Source: G963665215 sp963665215
GTDB taxonomy: Bacteria; Chloroflexota; Dehalococcoidia; Lucifugimonadales; CAUZJF01
Reading direction: 5' to 3'
Length of the DNA: 64,000 bases
Assembly (NCBI GenBank): GCA_963665215.2
Contig: CAXXWW010000014.1
Location: 284,858-348,857 of the forward strand
The position numbers and the translations under genes are program-made. The notes below the pieces were generated by a model. It made no database searches. It was not told the DNA's origin and worked only from the letters and a program-made list of their open reading frames with translations. Positions 1 through 9,076 of the stretch are shown here, piece by piece; the first letter of the stretch is position 1, and each line of letters opens with the position of its first letter.

Positions 1-321
1 GGGGCCCGTCACGATCGCCTTGGCGGGGTGGCGCGATTCGAGCCACCAGAGGACCACTCGGCCAGCGGCCCAGTCCTTGCCCGAACCGTTACACCCAACG
101 ACAGATACGCGGCGCCTCTTCTCAACGGCACCTAGTATCGCGACTTGCTTGTCGTACGGTCTTTCCCCCAGCACCGCCTGAACGAACTCCACCGGGCCCC
201 GCGTACCCGCTCCGGACTGAGTCCCACTTTTCCGTGCTCCGCCGGGACCAGTCACCGTCCTGTCAGGGCTCTTATCGACGGGCAGGTGATAGCCTCTTCC
301 TGCCTGAGTCCCTGCCACCAT
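1..321 (-). CDS. Phage-type terminase large subunit, N-terminal part (runs off window)
   Basis: An open frame of 107 codons from the ATG at 321-319 runs left past base 1. The product resembles the N-terminal ATPase domain of phage terminase large subunits, which power DNA packaging into capsids. A P-loop is visible at residues 76-83 (GCNGSGKD), followed by WAAGRVVLWWLES and then AIVTGP near residue 102. This order of P-loop, tryptophan-rich helix and beta strand ending T-x-P is usual in terminases. Residues 51-63 (LGERPYDKQVAIL) fit the segment just before the P-loop. The first 45 residues look low-quality and the true start could differ. In-frame stops lie just upstream (TGA at about 342-340 and 330-328). 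A tRNA gene and a good leftward promoter lie to the right. The rest of the protein, with the Walker B and nuclease domains, is outside the window. Confidence 0.6.
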   Translation of the reverse strand, partial: MVAGTQAGRGYHLPVDKSPDRTVTGPGGARKSGTQSGAGTRGPVEFVQAVLGERPYDKQVAILGAVEKRRRVSVVGCNGSGKDWAAGRVVLWWLESRHPAKAIVTGP

Positions 322-531
322 CCGTTCTCACACAGTTGTTCATTGCTGGCGTCTCCCGCGACGAGCTGAATTCCTACCATTCAAGACGTGCGGCCCACCG
401 CATCTGGACGAGTATCCCCAAAGATCGCGTAGCAGGGCTGGTCTGGACCCGATGCTGCGCCGTGTAGTAGCGGCCGGGGCCGGCACCAATAGAAAAAGGG
501 ACGAACCGGTTAGGTCCGTCCCAACACACAT

Positions 532-560
532 ATAATAGAACAGTTGTGCTTTATTGTCAA
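532..560 (-). promoter_or_regulatory. Sigma-70-type promoter reading leftward
   Basis: On the minus strand a perfect -35 TTGACA (560-555) is followed after exactly 17 bp by TATTAT (537-532). It points toward the terminase frame at 321. The implied leader of about 200 nt contains no gene I can name. It is an inference that this promoter serves the terminase. Confidence 0.5.
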
Positions 561-616
561 GGGTTATGGGGACGACGCTTGCCCAACTCGCCCGTCACGG
601 CTACAATTGAGCGCGT

Positions 617-693
617 CGGGGTGTGGCGCAGTTTGGTAGCGCGCGTCGTTCGGGACGACGAGGCCCTGGGTTCAAGTCCCAGCACCCCGACCA
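617..693 (+). tRNA. tRNA-Pro (anticodon CGG), CCA encoded
   Basis: A complete cloverleaf can be folded by eye. The acceptor stem is CGGGGTG (617-623) with CACCCCG (683-689). The D stem is GCGC with GCGC (626-629/639-642). The anticodon stem is CGTCG/CGACG around loop TTCGGGA (649-655), with anticodon CGG at 651-653. The T stem is CTGGG/CCCAG around TTCAAGT. Discriminator A690 is followed by an encoded CCA (691-693). The tRNA reads CCG proline codons. Confidence 0.95.
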
Positions 694-704
694 CTCGAAT
701 TCAC

Positions 705-734
705 AGGAGGCCGCCGGACATCCGGCGGCCTCCT
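705..734 (+). terminator. Strong hairpin 12 bp after tRNA-Pro
   Basis: AGGAGGCCGCCGGA (705-718) and its exact complement TCCGGCGGCCTCCT (721-734) form a 14-bp stem with a minimal loop. Only a weak T tract follows, so it may be a 3' processing or termination hairpin rather than a textbook intrinsic terminator. Confidence 0.6.
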
Positions 735-1484
735 CAATTCTGGCACCGCTACGCGGCCCTGAGCCGGTCCCTGTGGGCGGTGCCCTCGTGAAGGTCGTTC
801 CTCGCAAGACCTCATAGCATGAGCTGGCTGACATCGTGGCTGCGTGAGGAGCTGGCCATCGCCGCGCCTCATGTGACAACAGTGAATTGGATCGCTTGGT
901 GGGGTTTTCGCATACGTTAAGAGGGATTTTTCGCTGGCGCAGTTTTTTCTGCGTGGCAGAGGCTCCAAACTCGCGTTAGAGACCAGCGTCCATAGACCTC
1001 TTGTAACGGGTAGTCTTTTAGGATGGGCGGGATGCCCCGAACGAGAAGATACGCGAGAAACAGCGCGTCTACTTGCTGCTTAATAGTGCCAACAAGCCGC
1101 GTCCTCGCGGCGAAGAATTTCCCTACGGGGAAAATCGCCTGGGACACCAAGCTATATACGTCAGAATCACTGGGCCAGAGCCGACATATTGAGAATCCGA
1201 CCGCTTTCCTGTTGTTACGGAGCCCAAAGGCCGTCCACTGGGTGTGGGCCTCAAACGCGAGCGCCCTTGTCAATCGGGGTCTCAATAGCCTAACCGCTTA
1301 TGGGCCCATACGGCCACGTCAACCTAGACTGAACGAAAAAGATTTCCTTTCGGAGCTCCCCCAGCAAAGGTTATCCCGCAGCCAGAACGCCCACCCCCGT
1401 TTTGGAGCACGTTTTCAGAGTTGCTCAGCTTCCACACTAAAGATCAAGTCGTGCAGCCAAGGGAGCATCTACCTTCGCCCTTAG
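735..1484. other. No supportable gene
   Basis: Frames of about 120-150 codons exist on both strands between 917 and 1484. They overlap each other, show no motif I recognise and have no convincing ribosome site. This is probably decayed or non-coding sequence. Confidence 0.5.
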
Positions 1485-2537
1485 TCACTTCCGTGCGACG
1501 AACACCTTGGACACATAGTGCAACTCAATCGATTCGATCTCGAATCCGATATCTTGTAGCGGGCCTGCGAGGTCGTTCTGGACATAGTCCTGGTAGTACG
1601 GCTCGTGGTAGTCCTCTGCGAACTTCCTCATGAAGATGGCCAAATTTGCACTGTCGGTAACCTGTATGGAGTCCTTGATCACCAGCAGCCCCCCCGGCCG
1701 GAGCACGCGGTATGCCTCGGCGAGCACACGCAGTCGGGCGGCCTGGGGCAACTCGTGGAACAGGTAGACACTCGTCACGATGTCGAAGCAGCCGTCCAGG
1801 AATGGCAGGTACTCCCCATTCTCTGTGACCAAAGAGACGTTGGGGAAGTCTGTGAGGACCTCCCGCGCGACCAGGAGATAGTAGGGGCTCAAATCGAGCC
1901 CGCAGAGCCGCAGGCCCGGATGGGTGGTGGCTATCTGGTGCAGGGTGCGTCCCGTACCACAACCCAGGTCGAGGAGGCACGGCTTCGAGTACTTCTCCTC
2001 GGCAAGGAAGCGGGAGATGGGGGGAATAATCTGGCGGCGCATAACATCCGCTGTTCCTAGGAAGAGGAGCTCAACTGTCAAGTCGTACATCTCGGCGGAT
2101 CGACGGCTCAGGTACCCGTCGGTCTGCCAGTGGAAGTTTCGCCGATAGTAGGGCGGGTACCGAGCCAGGTCGACTTCCATTGGAAGGTCCTGGTAGTTCC
2201 TGGTCCGCATCCGATGCAGGAGCCGGGGTATGTCGCGGATTATCTTGGGTAATGCGCGGGCGTACGCGCCAAAGGGGATCTGGAACAGAAGCTCCTTGGG
2301 GTAGAGCCCAGCCTCGACGTTCCCGAGGTCACGTTCAAGGAGCGCCCGGAACCGCCACCGAATCTCTTCGCGGGTCTGTTGGGTTGGTTGCCTGCCTGGC
2401 TCCCGGTTAGCGATCAGGAGCGCGACCCGGTTGATTGCCACCAGGGCATAGAGGATCGACCACTGCTGCACCAGGTAGGCCGTCCGACTAAAGCGTCCGA
2501 GATGTGTAGTCTTGAGAAGATGTACTTGCCGCAACAC
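1485..2537 (-). CDS. Class I SAM-dependent methyltransferase
   Basis: A 350-residue protein with a Rossmann-type methyltransferase domain in its C-terminal half. SAM motif I reads LLDLGCGTGRT at about residues 188-198, followed by the acidic GLDLSPYYL strand. An NGEYLPFLDGCFD stretch and the post-motif VLRPGGLLVIKD near residue 282 complete the fold. The N-terminal 150 residues match no domain I can name and may bind the substrate. It is the last gene of a minus-strand group that includes a UbiA-like protein and a polyprenyl synthase. An isoprenoid or quinone-like methyl acceptor is plausible but not shown. A 350-bp gap separates it from the UbiA-like gene, so it may have its own promoter. 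Confidence 0.85.
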   Translation of the reverse strand: MLRQVHLLKTTHLGRFSRTAYLVQQWSILYALVAINRVALLIANREPGRQPTQQTREEIRWRFRALLERDLGNVEAGLYPKELLFQIPFGAYARALPKIIRDIPRLLHRMRTRNYQDLPMEVDLARYPPYYRRNFHWQTDGYLSRRSAEMYDLTVELLFLGTADVMRRQIIPPISRFLAEEKYSKPCLLDLGCGTGRTLHQIATTHPGLRLCGLDLSPYYLLVAREVLTDFPNVSLVTENGEYLPFLDGCFDIVTSVYLFHELPQAARLRVLAEAYRVLRPGGLLVIKDSIQVTDSANLAIFMRKFAEDYHEPYYQDYVQNDLAGPLQDIGFEIESIELHYVSKVFVARK

Positions 2538-2889
2538 GAATCACAGACCCCCATATAGTAAACACAACTGAGCATAACAGGTCATCTACTGGCAATGTCT
2601 AATTGCCGCTTCACGAGCGAAGTTACAGTCGTCCTTCATGAAAAAGTCACCGGGGGTAGACGATCGAATGTGGCCATGTACGTTTGAGCTTGGCGTGGCT
2701 CTGAATGACAACGGAAAGGAAACTCGGGCCTATGTGACTGACACCTCTACCCTAAACAGCTGCACCCTGTGACTGCTTGTGTCGGCCACACAGACGTTAC
2801 CCACTAATCCTGCTCCATCGGCGTACATCTGGCCGGCCGGGCCGGCGGCAAGCGCAGAACGATGAGCAGGAATGCAGACCATGGGGCTG
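2538..2889. other. Intergenic, no feature seen
   Basis: No reading frame with recognisable content and no clear hairpin was found. It separates the methyltransferase from the UbiA-like gene. Confidence 0.5.
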
Positions 2890-3618
2890 CTACAAGCGGG
2901 CGATCAGCCACCCCAATGCCATAAGGGCGACTGAGTTCCCAATCAGTTGTAAGGCCCTCTCCGGTGTGGTCAGCAAGTAGGGGATGTCGATCGGCTCGAT
3001 CCGGCCGTCCCGAAATTCAATCTGGCCGGACGCCCGCTCGGCCCCCCGACGAAGGCCCCGGACCTGCTTGCTCAACACCCGCTGGGCCATGCTCAGCGCT
3101 AGGCAGGCCGCTGCCACCAGGAGCGCCTGGGGGTCGAGGCGTTCCGCGCTGGCCCAGTAGCCCACGAGGGCCGGAAATGCCCCCCACGCGAAGCCAAACC
3201 AGATGTCTGAGTGGAAGCGGCCTCGAAACCATTCCAGGTTGTACGCTGGGACGATGAACCCGCCGAAAAGAACAAACGGCACCGCCCATAGACTGATGGT
3301 CGCAGATACGAAGCCGCCAATTGCCAGCGCCCCCGCCATGGACAGACCAGCGATGGCTAGGAGCACCGCATCAGGGATCTCCGTGCGCAGCGGCCTGCCT
3401 TTAAACTCGTCCAGTGCGTGCGCCCCCAAGCCCACCGCCAGAAAGAACGCCAGGACCGCTAACCCCAGGCGCTCGAGGTGCAAGGACGGCGCAGCGGCCG
3501 CCCCGAGCACGACGTAGCTCAGGTGCCACAGCGTGTACGGGAAGTGGAGCAAGGTCACGTAGTCTCGCCAGGCGCCCTTCGCAAGGGAATAAAACGCAGG
3601 CCTCAGATTAGATTTCAC
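2890..3618 (-). CDS. UbiA-like integral membrane prenyltransferase homolog
   Basis: A 242-residue, strongly hydrophobic protein with about seven membrane segments. UbiA-family enzymes move prenyl chains onto aromatic or lipid acceptors in the membrane. The segment LDEFKGRP (about residues 69-76) sits where the family has its first Asp-rich motif, but the classical N-D-x-x-D spacing is not preserved. A clear second Asp motif is not visible. It may therefore be a divergent or non-canonical member. The start is taken as GTG at 3618-3616. It overlaps the end of the dead ubiE-like gene by 11 bp, which implies former translational coupling in an operon with the polyprenyl synthase upstream. Confidence 0.55.
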   Translation of the reverse strand: MKSNLRPAFYSLAKGAWRDYVTLLHFPYTLWHLSYVVLGAAAAPSLHLERLGLAVLAFFLAVGLGAHALDEFKGRPLRTEIPDAVLLAIAGLSMAGALAIGGFVSATISLWAVPFVLFGGFIVPAYNLEWFRGRFHSDIWFGFAWGAFPALVGYWASAERLDPQALLVAAACLALSMAQRVLSKQVRGLRRGAERASGQIEFRDGRIEPIDIPYLLTTPERALQLIGNSVALMALGWLIARL

Positions 3619-4120
3619 TGGGGTTCTCCTTCATCCCCCACATAACGACGGCGCCTCCCAGCGAGATCGCCCTGGTTTGGATGTCGTCGATGCCGGCTTA
3701 CGTCCACACACGAGTCAGGTCCGCGAGGTCGTGCCCTCCATAGAAGGCCGAGATGCTCGGGCCAAGGAATGAGCCCACAGGCGCCAGAGTGCGTGCTAGA
3801 ACGGGCTCTGGGGCGCGGAGAATTCGCCGAGCGTGGCTTGGGGATCCTCCGCGTACCTGAGGAAGAAAGTGAACACGACCGCGTCGAAGGAGCCGTTGGG
3901 AGAGGACAGGCTCTCCGCCCGGCCTGCGACGAGGGACAGTCGATGAAGATTGGCTGTAGGCCTGAATGTTGAGCTGGGCCCTCGCAGCTTTTCGCTATGC
4001 CGTCGAAGATTCGCCGGGCCTGAACATTTTCTGACGTTAGGATCCCTTAATCTTCTGAGCCGGTGCTCCCCGGCTAGGATTGGCTCTGTTCCCACTGCAT
4101 CCAGATACGTACGGGCGGCG
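3608..4120 (-). pseudogene. Degraded UbiE-like methyltransferase
   Basis: The remains of a UbiE/COQ5-type methyltransferase lie between the polyprenyl synthase and the UbiA-like gene. The middle part is readable as AESLSSPNGSFDAVVFTFFL followed by RYAEDPQATL (about 3820-3905). In a different frame the C-terminus reads FLGPSISAFYGGHDLADLTR, then an in-frame TAA near 3697-3699, then AGIDDIQTRAISLGGAVVMW up to a stop at 3610-3608. The two conserved blocks lie in different frames, an internal stop is present, and SAM motif I is not found. The gene is therefore dead. Its 3' end still overlaps the next gene's start. Confidence 0.7.
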
Positions 4121-4123
4121 AAC

Positions 4124-5134
4124 CTAAGAAGGTCGGGTAGCGGCGAACTCGGCCAGTGTGCGGAGACTGTCCTTCCAGGCCGGCGCCAGAGCCAACCTCG
4201 CCAGAAGCGTCTGAGCACGCCTTGCCGCGTTGGCCGTCAGCTCCCCGGCCCTTCGTCGGACGTTCTGGGAGCCCAAGATGGCGCCCAGCGACTTTGTGGC
4301 CTGGTGGTCTTGCGGGGGGGCACGCAGCAGGTCAAGCACATCGCTGCCCCTCTGCTCCATCGCCAGGATCGCCGGGAGCCCCCATTTGCGCTGCTCCAGG
4401 TCAACCGGAAGCTTCCCCAGCTTTGCCTCCTGCCCCCACACGCCCAGGCTATCGTCCTGCAGTTGGAACGCGACGCCCAGAGACTCTCCGAAGCTACGGG
4501 CAGATTCGTGCTGGTCGTTGGCTTCGGCGACGAGGGTGCCTACCTCACAGGCGGCCCCGACTAGAACGCAGGTCTTTAGCCTCACCATTTCCAAGTATTC
4601 ACTCAGGGTAGGGGCCGATGCCGGAGACGTGACCTGCTGGAACCGTAGATCCATGTGCTGCCCGCGGCTCATATCGATCGCAGTCTGCTCCAGCAACCTA
4701 TGGATCTCCAGGACAGTGCCTGGGGAGACGTGCTGTTCCACCATGCCGTGCAGGGCCAGCCGGGCGTAGCAGGAGAGGGCTAGCCCGACGTTGATCGCCT
4801 GGTCCGCACCCCACATCTCCCAGAGGGCCGGTTGGTGATTCCGTTTCGGGCTTTGATCCTGAATGTCGTCGAAGACCAGCGATGTGCGGTGGATCACTTC
4901 GATGGAGAGCGCGGCTGGGAGGCAACGGCGGATGTCGCCTCCCAGTGCCTCGCACATCGCGAGGCACAGCGCAGGACGCAGCATCTTGCCTGCGACGTCC
5001 TCTCGGGGCCTTCCGTCTACATCCGCCAGACCCAAGTGATAGCGGCACATGTCTAGGATGGGGGAAGGGGGGCCGTCTAGCATGGCACCCATCGCCTCGA
5101 CCAGGATCTTGCGGTAGCGGGTGAGGATGTCCAA
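4124..5134 (-). CDS. Polyprenyl (FPP/GGPP-type) diphosphate synthase
   Basis: A 336-residue trans-isoprenyl diphosphate synthase, which condenses isopentenyl diphosphate with allylic diphosphates. The first Asp-rich motif is DDIQDQS at residues 89-95, with the usual upstream IEVIHRTSLVFDD. The second motif is FQLQDDSLGVWG (D227, D228). It lacks the final Asp of canonical DDxxD but resembles the DDxLGxWG variant common in this family. MLRPALCL near residue 51 corresponds to the KxxRP substrate-binding region with an altered lysine position. This is the first gene of the minus-strand cluster. The upstream promoter region is cut short 100 bp away by the IS-A insertion at 5238. Confidence 0.85.
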   Translation of the reverse strand: MDILTRYRKILVEAMGAMLDGPPSPILDMCRYHLGLADVDGRPREDVAGKMLRPALCLAMCEALGGDIRRCLPAALSIEVIHRTSLVFDDIQDQSPKRNHQPALWEMWGADQAINVGLALSCYARLALHGMVEQHVSPGTVLEIHRLLEQTAIDMSRGQHMDLRFQQVTSPASAPTLSEYLEMVRLKTCVLVGAACEVGTLVAEANDQHESARSFGESLGVAFQLQDDSLGVWGQEAKLGKLPVDLEQRKWGLPAILAMEQRGSDVLDLLRAPPQDHQATKSLGAILGSQNVRRRAGELTANAARRAQTLLARLALAPAWKDSLRTLAEFAATRPS

Positions 5135-5237
5135 AGTGGACCTCGCGCATGGACGGTCTCGGTTTCCTTCGCAGGGTTATGTTACGCCACCGCGTTCCCT
5201 GCGACAAGGATTCACCACGGCGTCAACAATAGTCTTA

Positions 5238-6957
5238 GCCCGAATCCACCGAAGGAGGGCGTCGGGTTAGCGTCCTGAGGCGGCAAGAAGGTGCTCCTGT
5301 GCTTCTGGGATAATGGTTTTGTAGCAAAAAAACGGCCCCGGAAAAGGAGCACCCAGTAGATGCTGCCACGCAACCACCCCGACCGGATCCAAATCACCTT
5401 CGACGACCGCCGCTTGGTGGCCAATGCCGGGCTGCTCCTTCCGGCCACCCTGGCGCGGCACCTCGGCCTGCCCGAACTCGTCCGGCAGCGCCTCGACCTG
5501 GGCGATGCCCCGGGGCGGGCGAACACGAGCGACAAGATGATGACGCTGGTGGCGTCTGCGCTGGCTGGGGGCGACTGCATTGACGACGCCGATGTGTTGC
5601 GCACCGGGGGGACGGCCTGCACCCTGGGCGGCACTCTCAAGGCGCCATCCACCCTGGGCACCTTCCTGCGCAGCTTCCGGTGGGGCCACGTCCGTCAACT
5701 CGACCGGGTGAGCCGCGAGTTGCTGGCCCGGGCTTGGCAGGCCGGGGCGGGACCCGGCGACGGGCCCCTGACCATTGACCTGGACTCCACCATCTGCGAG
5801 ACCTACGGACTGGCCAAGGAGGGCGCCCGCCACCACGGCTATACCGGCAAGCGGGGCTACCACCCGCTGCTGGCCATCGCCGCCGGCACCGGAGACGTGC
5901 TGATGTCCCGGCTGCGCGAGGGCCGGGCCAACACCGCCCGCGGCGCCGCCCACTTCCTGCGGGAGACGGTGGGACGGGTGCGCTACGCTGGGGCCAACGG
6001 ACGACTCACGCTACGGGCCGACAGCGGGTTCTACACTCATGGCGTGGTATCCGTCTGCCGCAAGATGGATGTCCGCTTCTCCATCACCATCCGCCAGCAC
6101 AAAAGCCTGCACAATCTCATCGAGGCGATACCCGAAGATGCCTGGACGCCGATTCCTTACTGGATGGACGGCGCCGCCGATGTGGCCGAGACCACCTGCA
6201 CCCCCTTCCAGGCCGAGGCGGACGCCGCGCCGGTACGGCTCATCGTCCGGCGGGTGAAGCCCACGCCCGGTTCCCAACTGGCCCTCTTCGCCAAATACAG
6301 CTATCATGGCTTCATCACCGACCGGGACGGGGAGTTGCTCGAACTGGAGGCTGACCATCGCCGCCACGCCGAGATCGAGAATGCCATACGCGACCTCAAG
6401 TACGGCGTCGGGCTGAACCATCTCCCCTCGGGCCGCTTCGCCGCCAACGGCGCCTGGCTGGCCGTCCAGACGATGGCCCACAACCTGGCCCGCTGGACGG
6501 CGCGGATCGGTCTGGGAGAGCGGATAGCCACCACCAAGACCCTCCGGCGGCGGTTCTTCTCCCTGGCCGGACGGCTCACCCGCTCGGCACGCCGGTTGAC
6601 CCTGCATCTTCCGGATCGCTGGCCTTGGGCTGAGAAGTTCAGCCGCGCCTTGGCCCGGCTGCGAGCCATTCCACTCCCGGCCTGACGGCACCGTCGGCGA
6701 CCGACCCACCCACCGGACAACCGAAGATCCCCGCAGACTCGTGCCAGCCCGGTCCGAGAGAGTTCCCTGCTGCGTATTCTCTCGCCATCCCGCGCATCGC
6801 AGCTCCCGCAGACGGCCATAGGGGCCCCTGTGCGGCGATGAAGACCGTCCGCCGACCTCCCTACCCCAAATGGAACCCAGGCTATTTCCCCTGTAGCTCC
6901 CTCACCCCCCTTCCGCTTTCCTCACGCCGTCCATCGGTGTCCTTCGGTGGATTCGGG
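5238..6957 (+). mobile_element. IS1380-family element IS-A, copy 1 (complete)
   Basis: Inverted ends CCCGAATCCACCGAAGGA (5239-5256) and TCCTTCGGTGGATTCGGG (6940-6957) bound a 1720-bp element. It is flanked by a 4-bp direct repeat CTTA at 5234-5237 and 6958-6961. The left end carries one extra base (G5238) before the repeat, a pattern also seen in the other copies (C42908, A17814). One transposase gene fills most of the element, with a 270-bp non-coding tail. Four-bp target duplications of Y-T-A-R type are typical of IS1380. Confidence 0.9.
5360..6685 (+). CDS. IS1380-family DDE transposase (IS-A copy 1)
   Basis: A 441-residue DDE transposase. The catalytic residues can be placed in LTIDLDSTICETYG (first Asp), LRADSGFYTHG (second Asp) and RRHAEIENAIRDLKYG (Glu). 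GYTGKRGYHPLLA is also typical of the family. The start ATG at 5360 follows GGAAAAGGAGCAC. The gene appears intact. Identical sequence over long stretches in the copies at 17.8 and 43.0 kb shows recent activity. Confidence 0.93.
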   Translation: MLPRNHPDRIQITFDDRRLVANAGLLLPATLARHLGLPELVRQRLDLGDAPGRANTSDKMMTLVASALAGGDCIDDADVLRTGGTACTLGGTLKAPSTLGTFLRSFRWGHVRQLDRVSRELLARAWQAGAGPGDGPLTIDLDSTICETYGLAKEGARHHGYTGKRGYHPLLAIAAGTGDVLMSRLREGRANTARGAAHFLRETVGRVRYAGANGRLTLRADSGFYTHGVVSVCRKMDVRFSITIRQHKSLHNLIEAIPEDAWTPIPYWMDGAADVAETTCTPFQAEADAAPVRLIVRRVKPTPGSQLALFAKYSYHGFITDRDGELLELEADHRRHAEIENAIRDLKYGVGLNHLPSGRFAANGAWLAVQTMAHNLARWTARIGLGERIATTKTLRRRFFSLAGRLTRSARRLTLHLPDRWPWAEKFSRALARLRAIPLPA

Positions 6958-6961
6958 CTTA

Positions 6962-7562
6962 GGTCTGATGCCAGCAGTGCCGTAAACACCGGTGTGCTGC
7001 GGAATGGCACGGAACATTGTTAGAGGCCTGGGCCTTGACGAATAGACTGCGTCCCAAGGATGGAGGCCAGAACACGGCTGGGGACGATGGGGGCAACACC
7101 AATGTGGACTTTAGTGGAGAACAGCGGGGCGATGAAACCCACGCCTTGACGACTGACCCGGAGGCGCTGCTGGCTCGGAAGGATCAAGGATGGGAGGAGG
7201 CCAAGCCCTGCTTTGTGGGCAGTTTTGGAAGCTTGTGGGGTGACAAAAAGGAGGCAAGCCGAGGTGACCTACACTTTGGTGGAGAGCCAATGTAGTACCA
7301 CATCGGCAAGCTATTTCCGGCGCGCGGCTAACGGCATTAACACCTGGTGCGAGCGGATATCGGCGACCATACGGTGCGAGGCGATACGCTAGGCCATCTG
7401 AAAGTATCCGTGCTATGCTAGATTTGCGACGCCGCCGGAGCCCCAGGGCTGACCTCGCGTCGAGCTACGGGCTTATTCACCACCTAGTTCTGAGTAGGTT
7501 GTGGTGAGATAAAGTGCTCCGCTCAACGCTCAAGACAATCCGTCGTGGAATGGAGGAGAAAT
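6962..7562. other. No gene recognised
   Basis: A 92-codon frame (7017-7295, plus) is present but shows no recognisable motif or good start context. Nothing else stands out in this stretch. Confidence 0.5.
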
Positions 7563-7667
7563 ATGCAAAGAGACGCGAGGGGGTGGATGAAGCCAGACGT
7601 ATTCAAACCGGACCGTGGGGAAAATTTAACCGGAAACCATCGATTGGGCCATTCATCTGCACGTTAG
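7563..7667 (+). CDS. Possible 34-residue ORF with strong ribosome site
   Basis: The ATG at 7563 is preceded by GGAGGAGAAAT, one of the better ribosome sites in the window. It opens a 34-codon frame rich in charged residues (MQRDARGWMKPDVFK at the start). The peptide matches nothing I know. It could be a leader peptide or the surviving start of a lost gene upstream of the enolase-superfamily enzyme. Coding status is uncertain. Confidence 0.25.
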   Translation: MQRDARGWMKPDVFKPDRGENLTGNHRLGHSSAR

Positions 7668-7813
7668 AGGATAAAGAACTAAACGAGTATTAGCTATGAT
7701 GCCGTGGTATTGGTGTTTTGTAGGTCGAGGTGGATCCAATAAAATCATTGGTCGTTGCGTTGACCGGGCAAATGACGCCGAGAATCGCGGTGACATTGAA
7801 GGTGAGAAAGTCG

Positions 7814-9070
7814 ATGAAGATCACAGATATTGAGACTATCCCACTCCGGGTGCCGTACGAGGCCCGTAACCGGAAAAAGTACCATCACTTCAGTATGCGC
7901 GAGGAGGTTACTGTCTACAAGTTCCATACGGATACCGGGTTGGTAGGCCTGGGAGAAAATGTAGCTTCTCCTTTCGGCCAGCAGGAGCTTGAACCGTATC
8001 TCGGCACGGACCCATTCGACCATGTGATGGGTACGGGTCGTTTCAATCTTGATATGGCTTGCTACGACCTGATGGGCAAGCATCTCGGGATGCCGGCCTG
8101 GAAGCTGATAGGACAGCAGGTGCGACAATGGGTGGCGATGAGTTGGTGGATGCCCTGCATGTCACCCGAAGACACCGCAGCAGAGGTGGCGGTGGCGGTA
8201 GACCGAGGCTATCGCGCACTCAAGTGCAAAGCCAGGGCCTTCTTCGATGTAGTTGAGCAGTCACAGGCTGTCCAGGAGATCGCGCCACCAGATTTCCGGG
8301 TCGAGTACGATTTCAACGGTTCTCTGATCGACGTCGAGAAAGCCTTGCCCATCCTCAGGGAATTGGAGAACATTCCCGTGGTGAAGGGTCTTGAAGAGCC
8401 GATTTTCCAGCACGACGTTGAGGGCTGGCGACGGCTTCACAACGAAATCCGGATACCATTCTATATGCACGGGGTCAACACGATCCTTGACGGTCCAATT
8501 CGCCAGCCGTCAGGAACATGGCTCAGGCTCCGAGCTGGAGATTTTGAGGGAGCCCTCTGCAGCCATGAGAATATTCGAAACGCGCTTGCCTCGGCCTGGA
8601 CCTTCGCATCGGCGAACACCCCGATCATGCTCCAGTATGTCGGCACAGGAATAACTACGGCGTTCGCATGTCAATTGGGCTCCGTAATGCCGACCGCGAC
8701 ATTGCCGGCAGTCACAGCCAGCCACACCTACGAAGATGATCTGATCCTTGAGCCCCACAGCATGCAAAGAGGCTTTATGAAGATACCGACCGGCCCCGGT
8801 CTCGGTGTGGAGTTAGACGAAGACGCGCTGCACCGCTACTCAAATACGCCCGCGCAAGATTGGCCCCGGCATTTTTCGGTTGTAAGCTTGCCAGGAGGGG
8901 TTAAGCACTATTATCGCAACTTGGGGCAAGCCGAGAAGCTGATGAAGCTGGGGGTAGACGAGTCGTTTGCCCCAGGAGTTCGTCTGGATGAGCGAGAAGA
9001 TGACGGCAGCGAGGAATTCGACCGAATGTGGCGGCGACTCCAGGAGTCCCCGGGTACGATTTGGGACTAG
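7814..9070 (+). CDS. Mandelate racemase / muconate lactonizing enzyme family protein
   Basis: A 418-residue enolase-superfamily enzyme. The N-terminal cap begins MKITDIETIPLRVPYE. The barrel carries the K-x-K catalytic pair (K137-C-K139 in ALKCKAR), a first metal ligand D166 (EYDFNG) and a second at E194/E195 (GLEEP). The third acidic ligand, expected about 25 residues later, is not obvious: the aligned strand reads IPFYMHG with His near 219. The reaction is probably dehydration or epimerisation of a sugar acid or carboxylate, but the substrate cannot be assigned. I chose ATG 7814, with GGTGAGAAAG upstream, over an in-frame GTG at 7730 because family homology starts here. Confidence 0.8.
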   Translation: MKITDIETIPLRVPYEARNRKKYHHFSMREEVTVYKFHTDTGLVGLGENVASPFGQQELEPYLGTDPFDHVMGTGRFNLDMACYDLMGKHLGMPAWKLIGQQVRQWVAMSWWMPCMSPEDTAAEVAVAVDRGYRALKCKARAFFDVVEQSQAVQEIAPPDFRVEYDFNGSLIDVEKALPILRELENIPVVKGLEEPIFQHDVEGWRRLHNEIRIPFYMHGVNTILDGPIRQPSGTWLRLRAGDFEGALCSHENIRNALASAWTFASANTPIMLQYVGTGITTAFACQLGSVMPTATLPAVTASHTYEDDLILEPHSMQRGFMKIPTGPGLGVELDEDALHRYSNTPAQDWPRHFSVVSLPGGVKHYYRNLGQAEKLMKLGVDESFAPGVRLDEREDDGSEEFDRMWRRLQESPGTIWD

Positions 9071-9076
9071 GAACAT

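Noticed and set aside
601..879. Minus-strand 92-codon frame across tRNA-Pro
   Set aside because: The peptide contains the familiar antisense-of-tRNA translation and is not a gene.
917..1484. Overlapping frames of 122 and 153 codons
   Set aside because: They lie on opposite strands over the same bases, with no motif, no ribosome site and no coherent composition.
5267..5953. Minus-strand frame of 228 codons in IS-A (and its counterpart at 42937-43623)
   Set aside because: It is low-complexity, Gly/Ala/Arg-rich and antisense to the transposase. It is present only because of codon bias.
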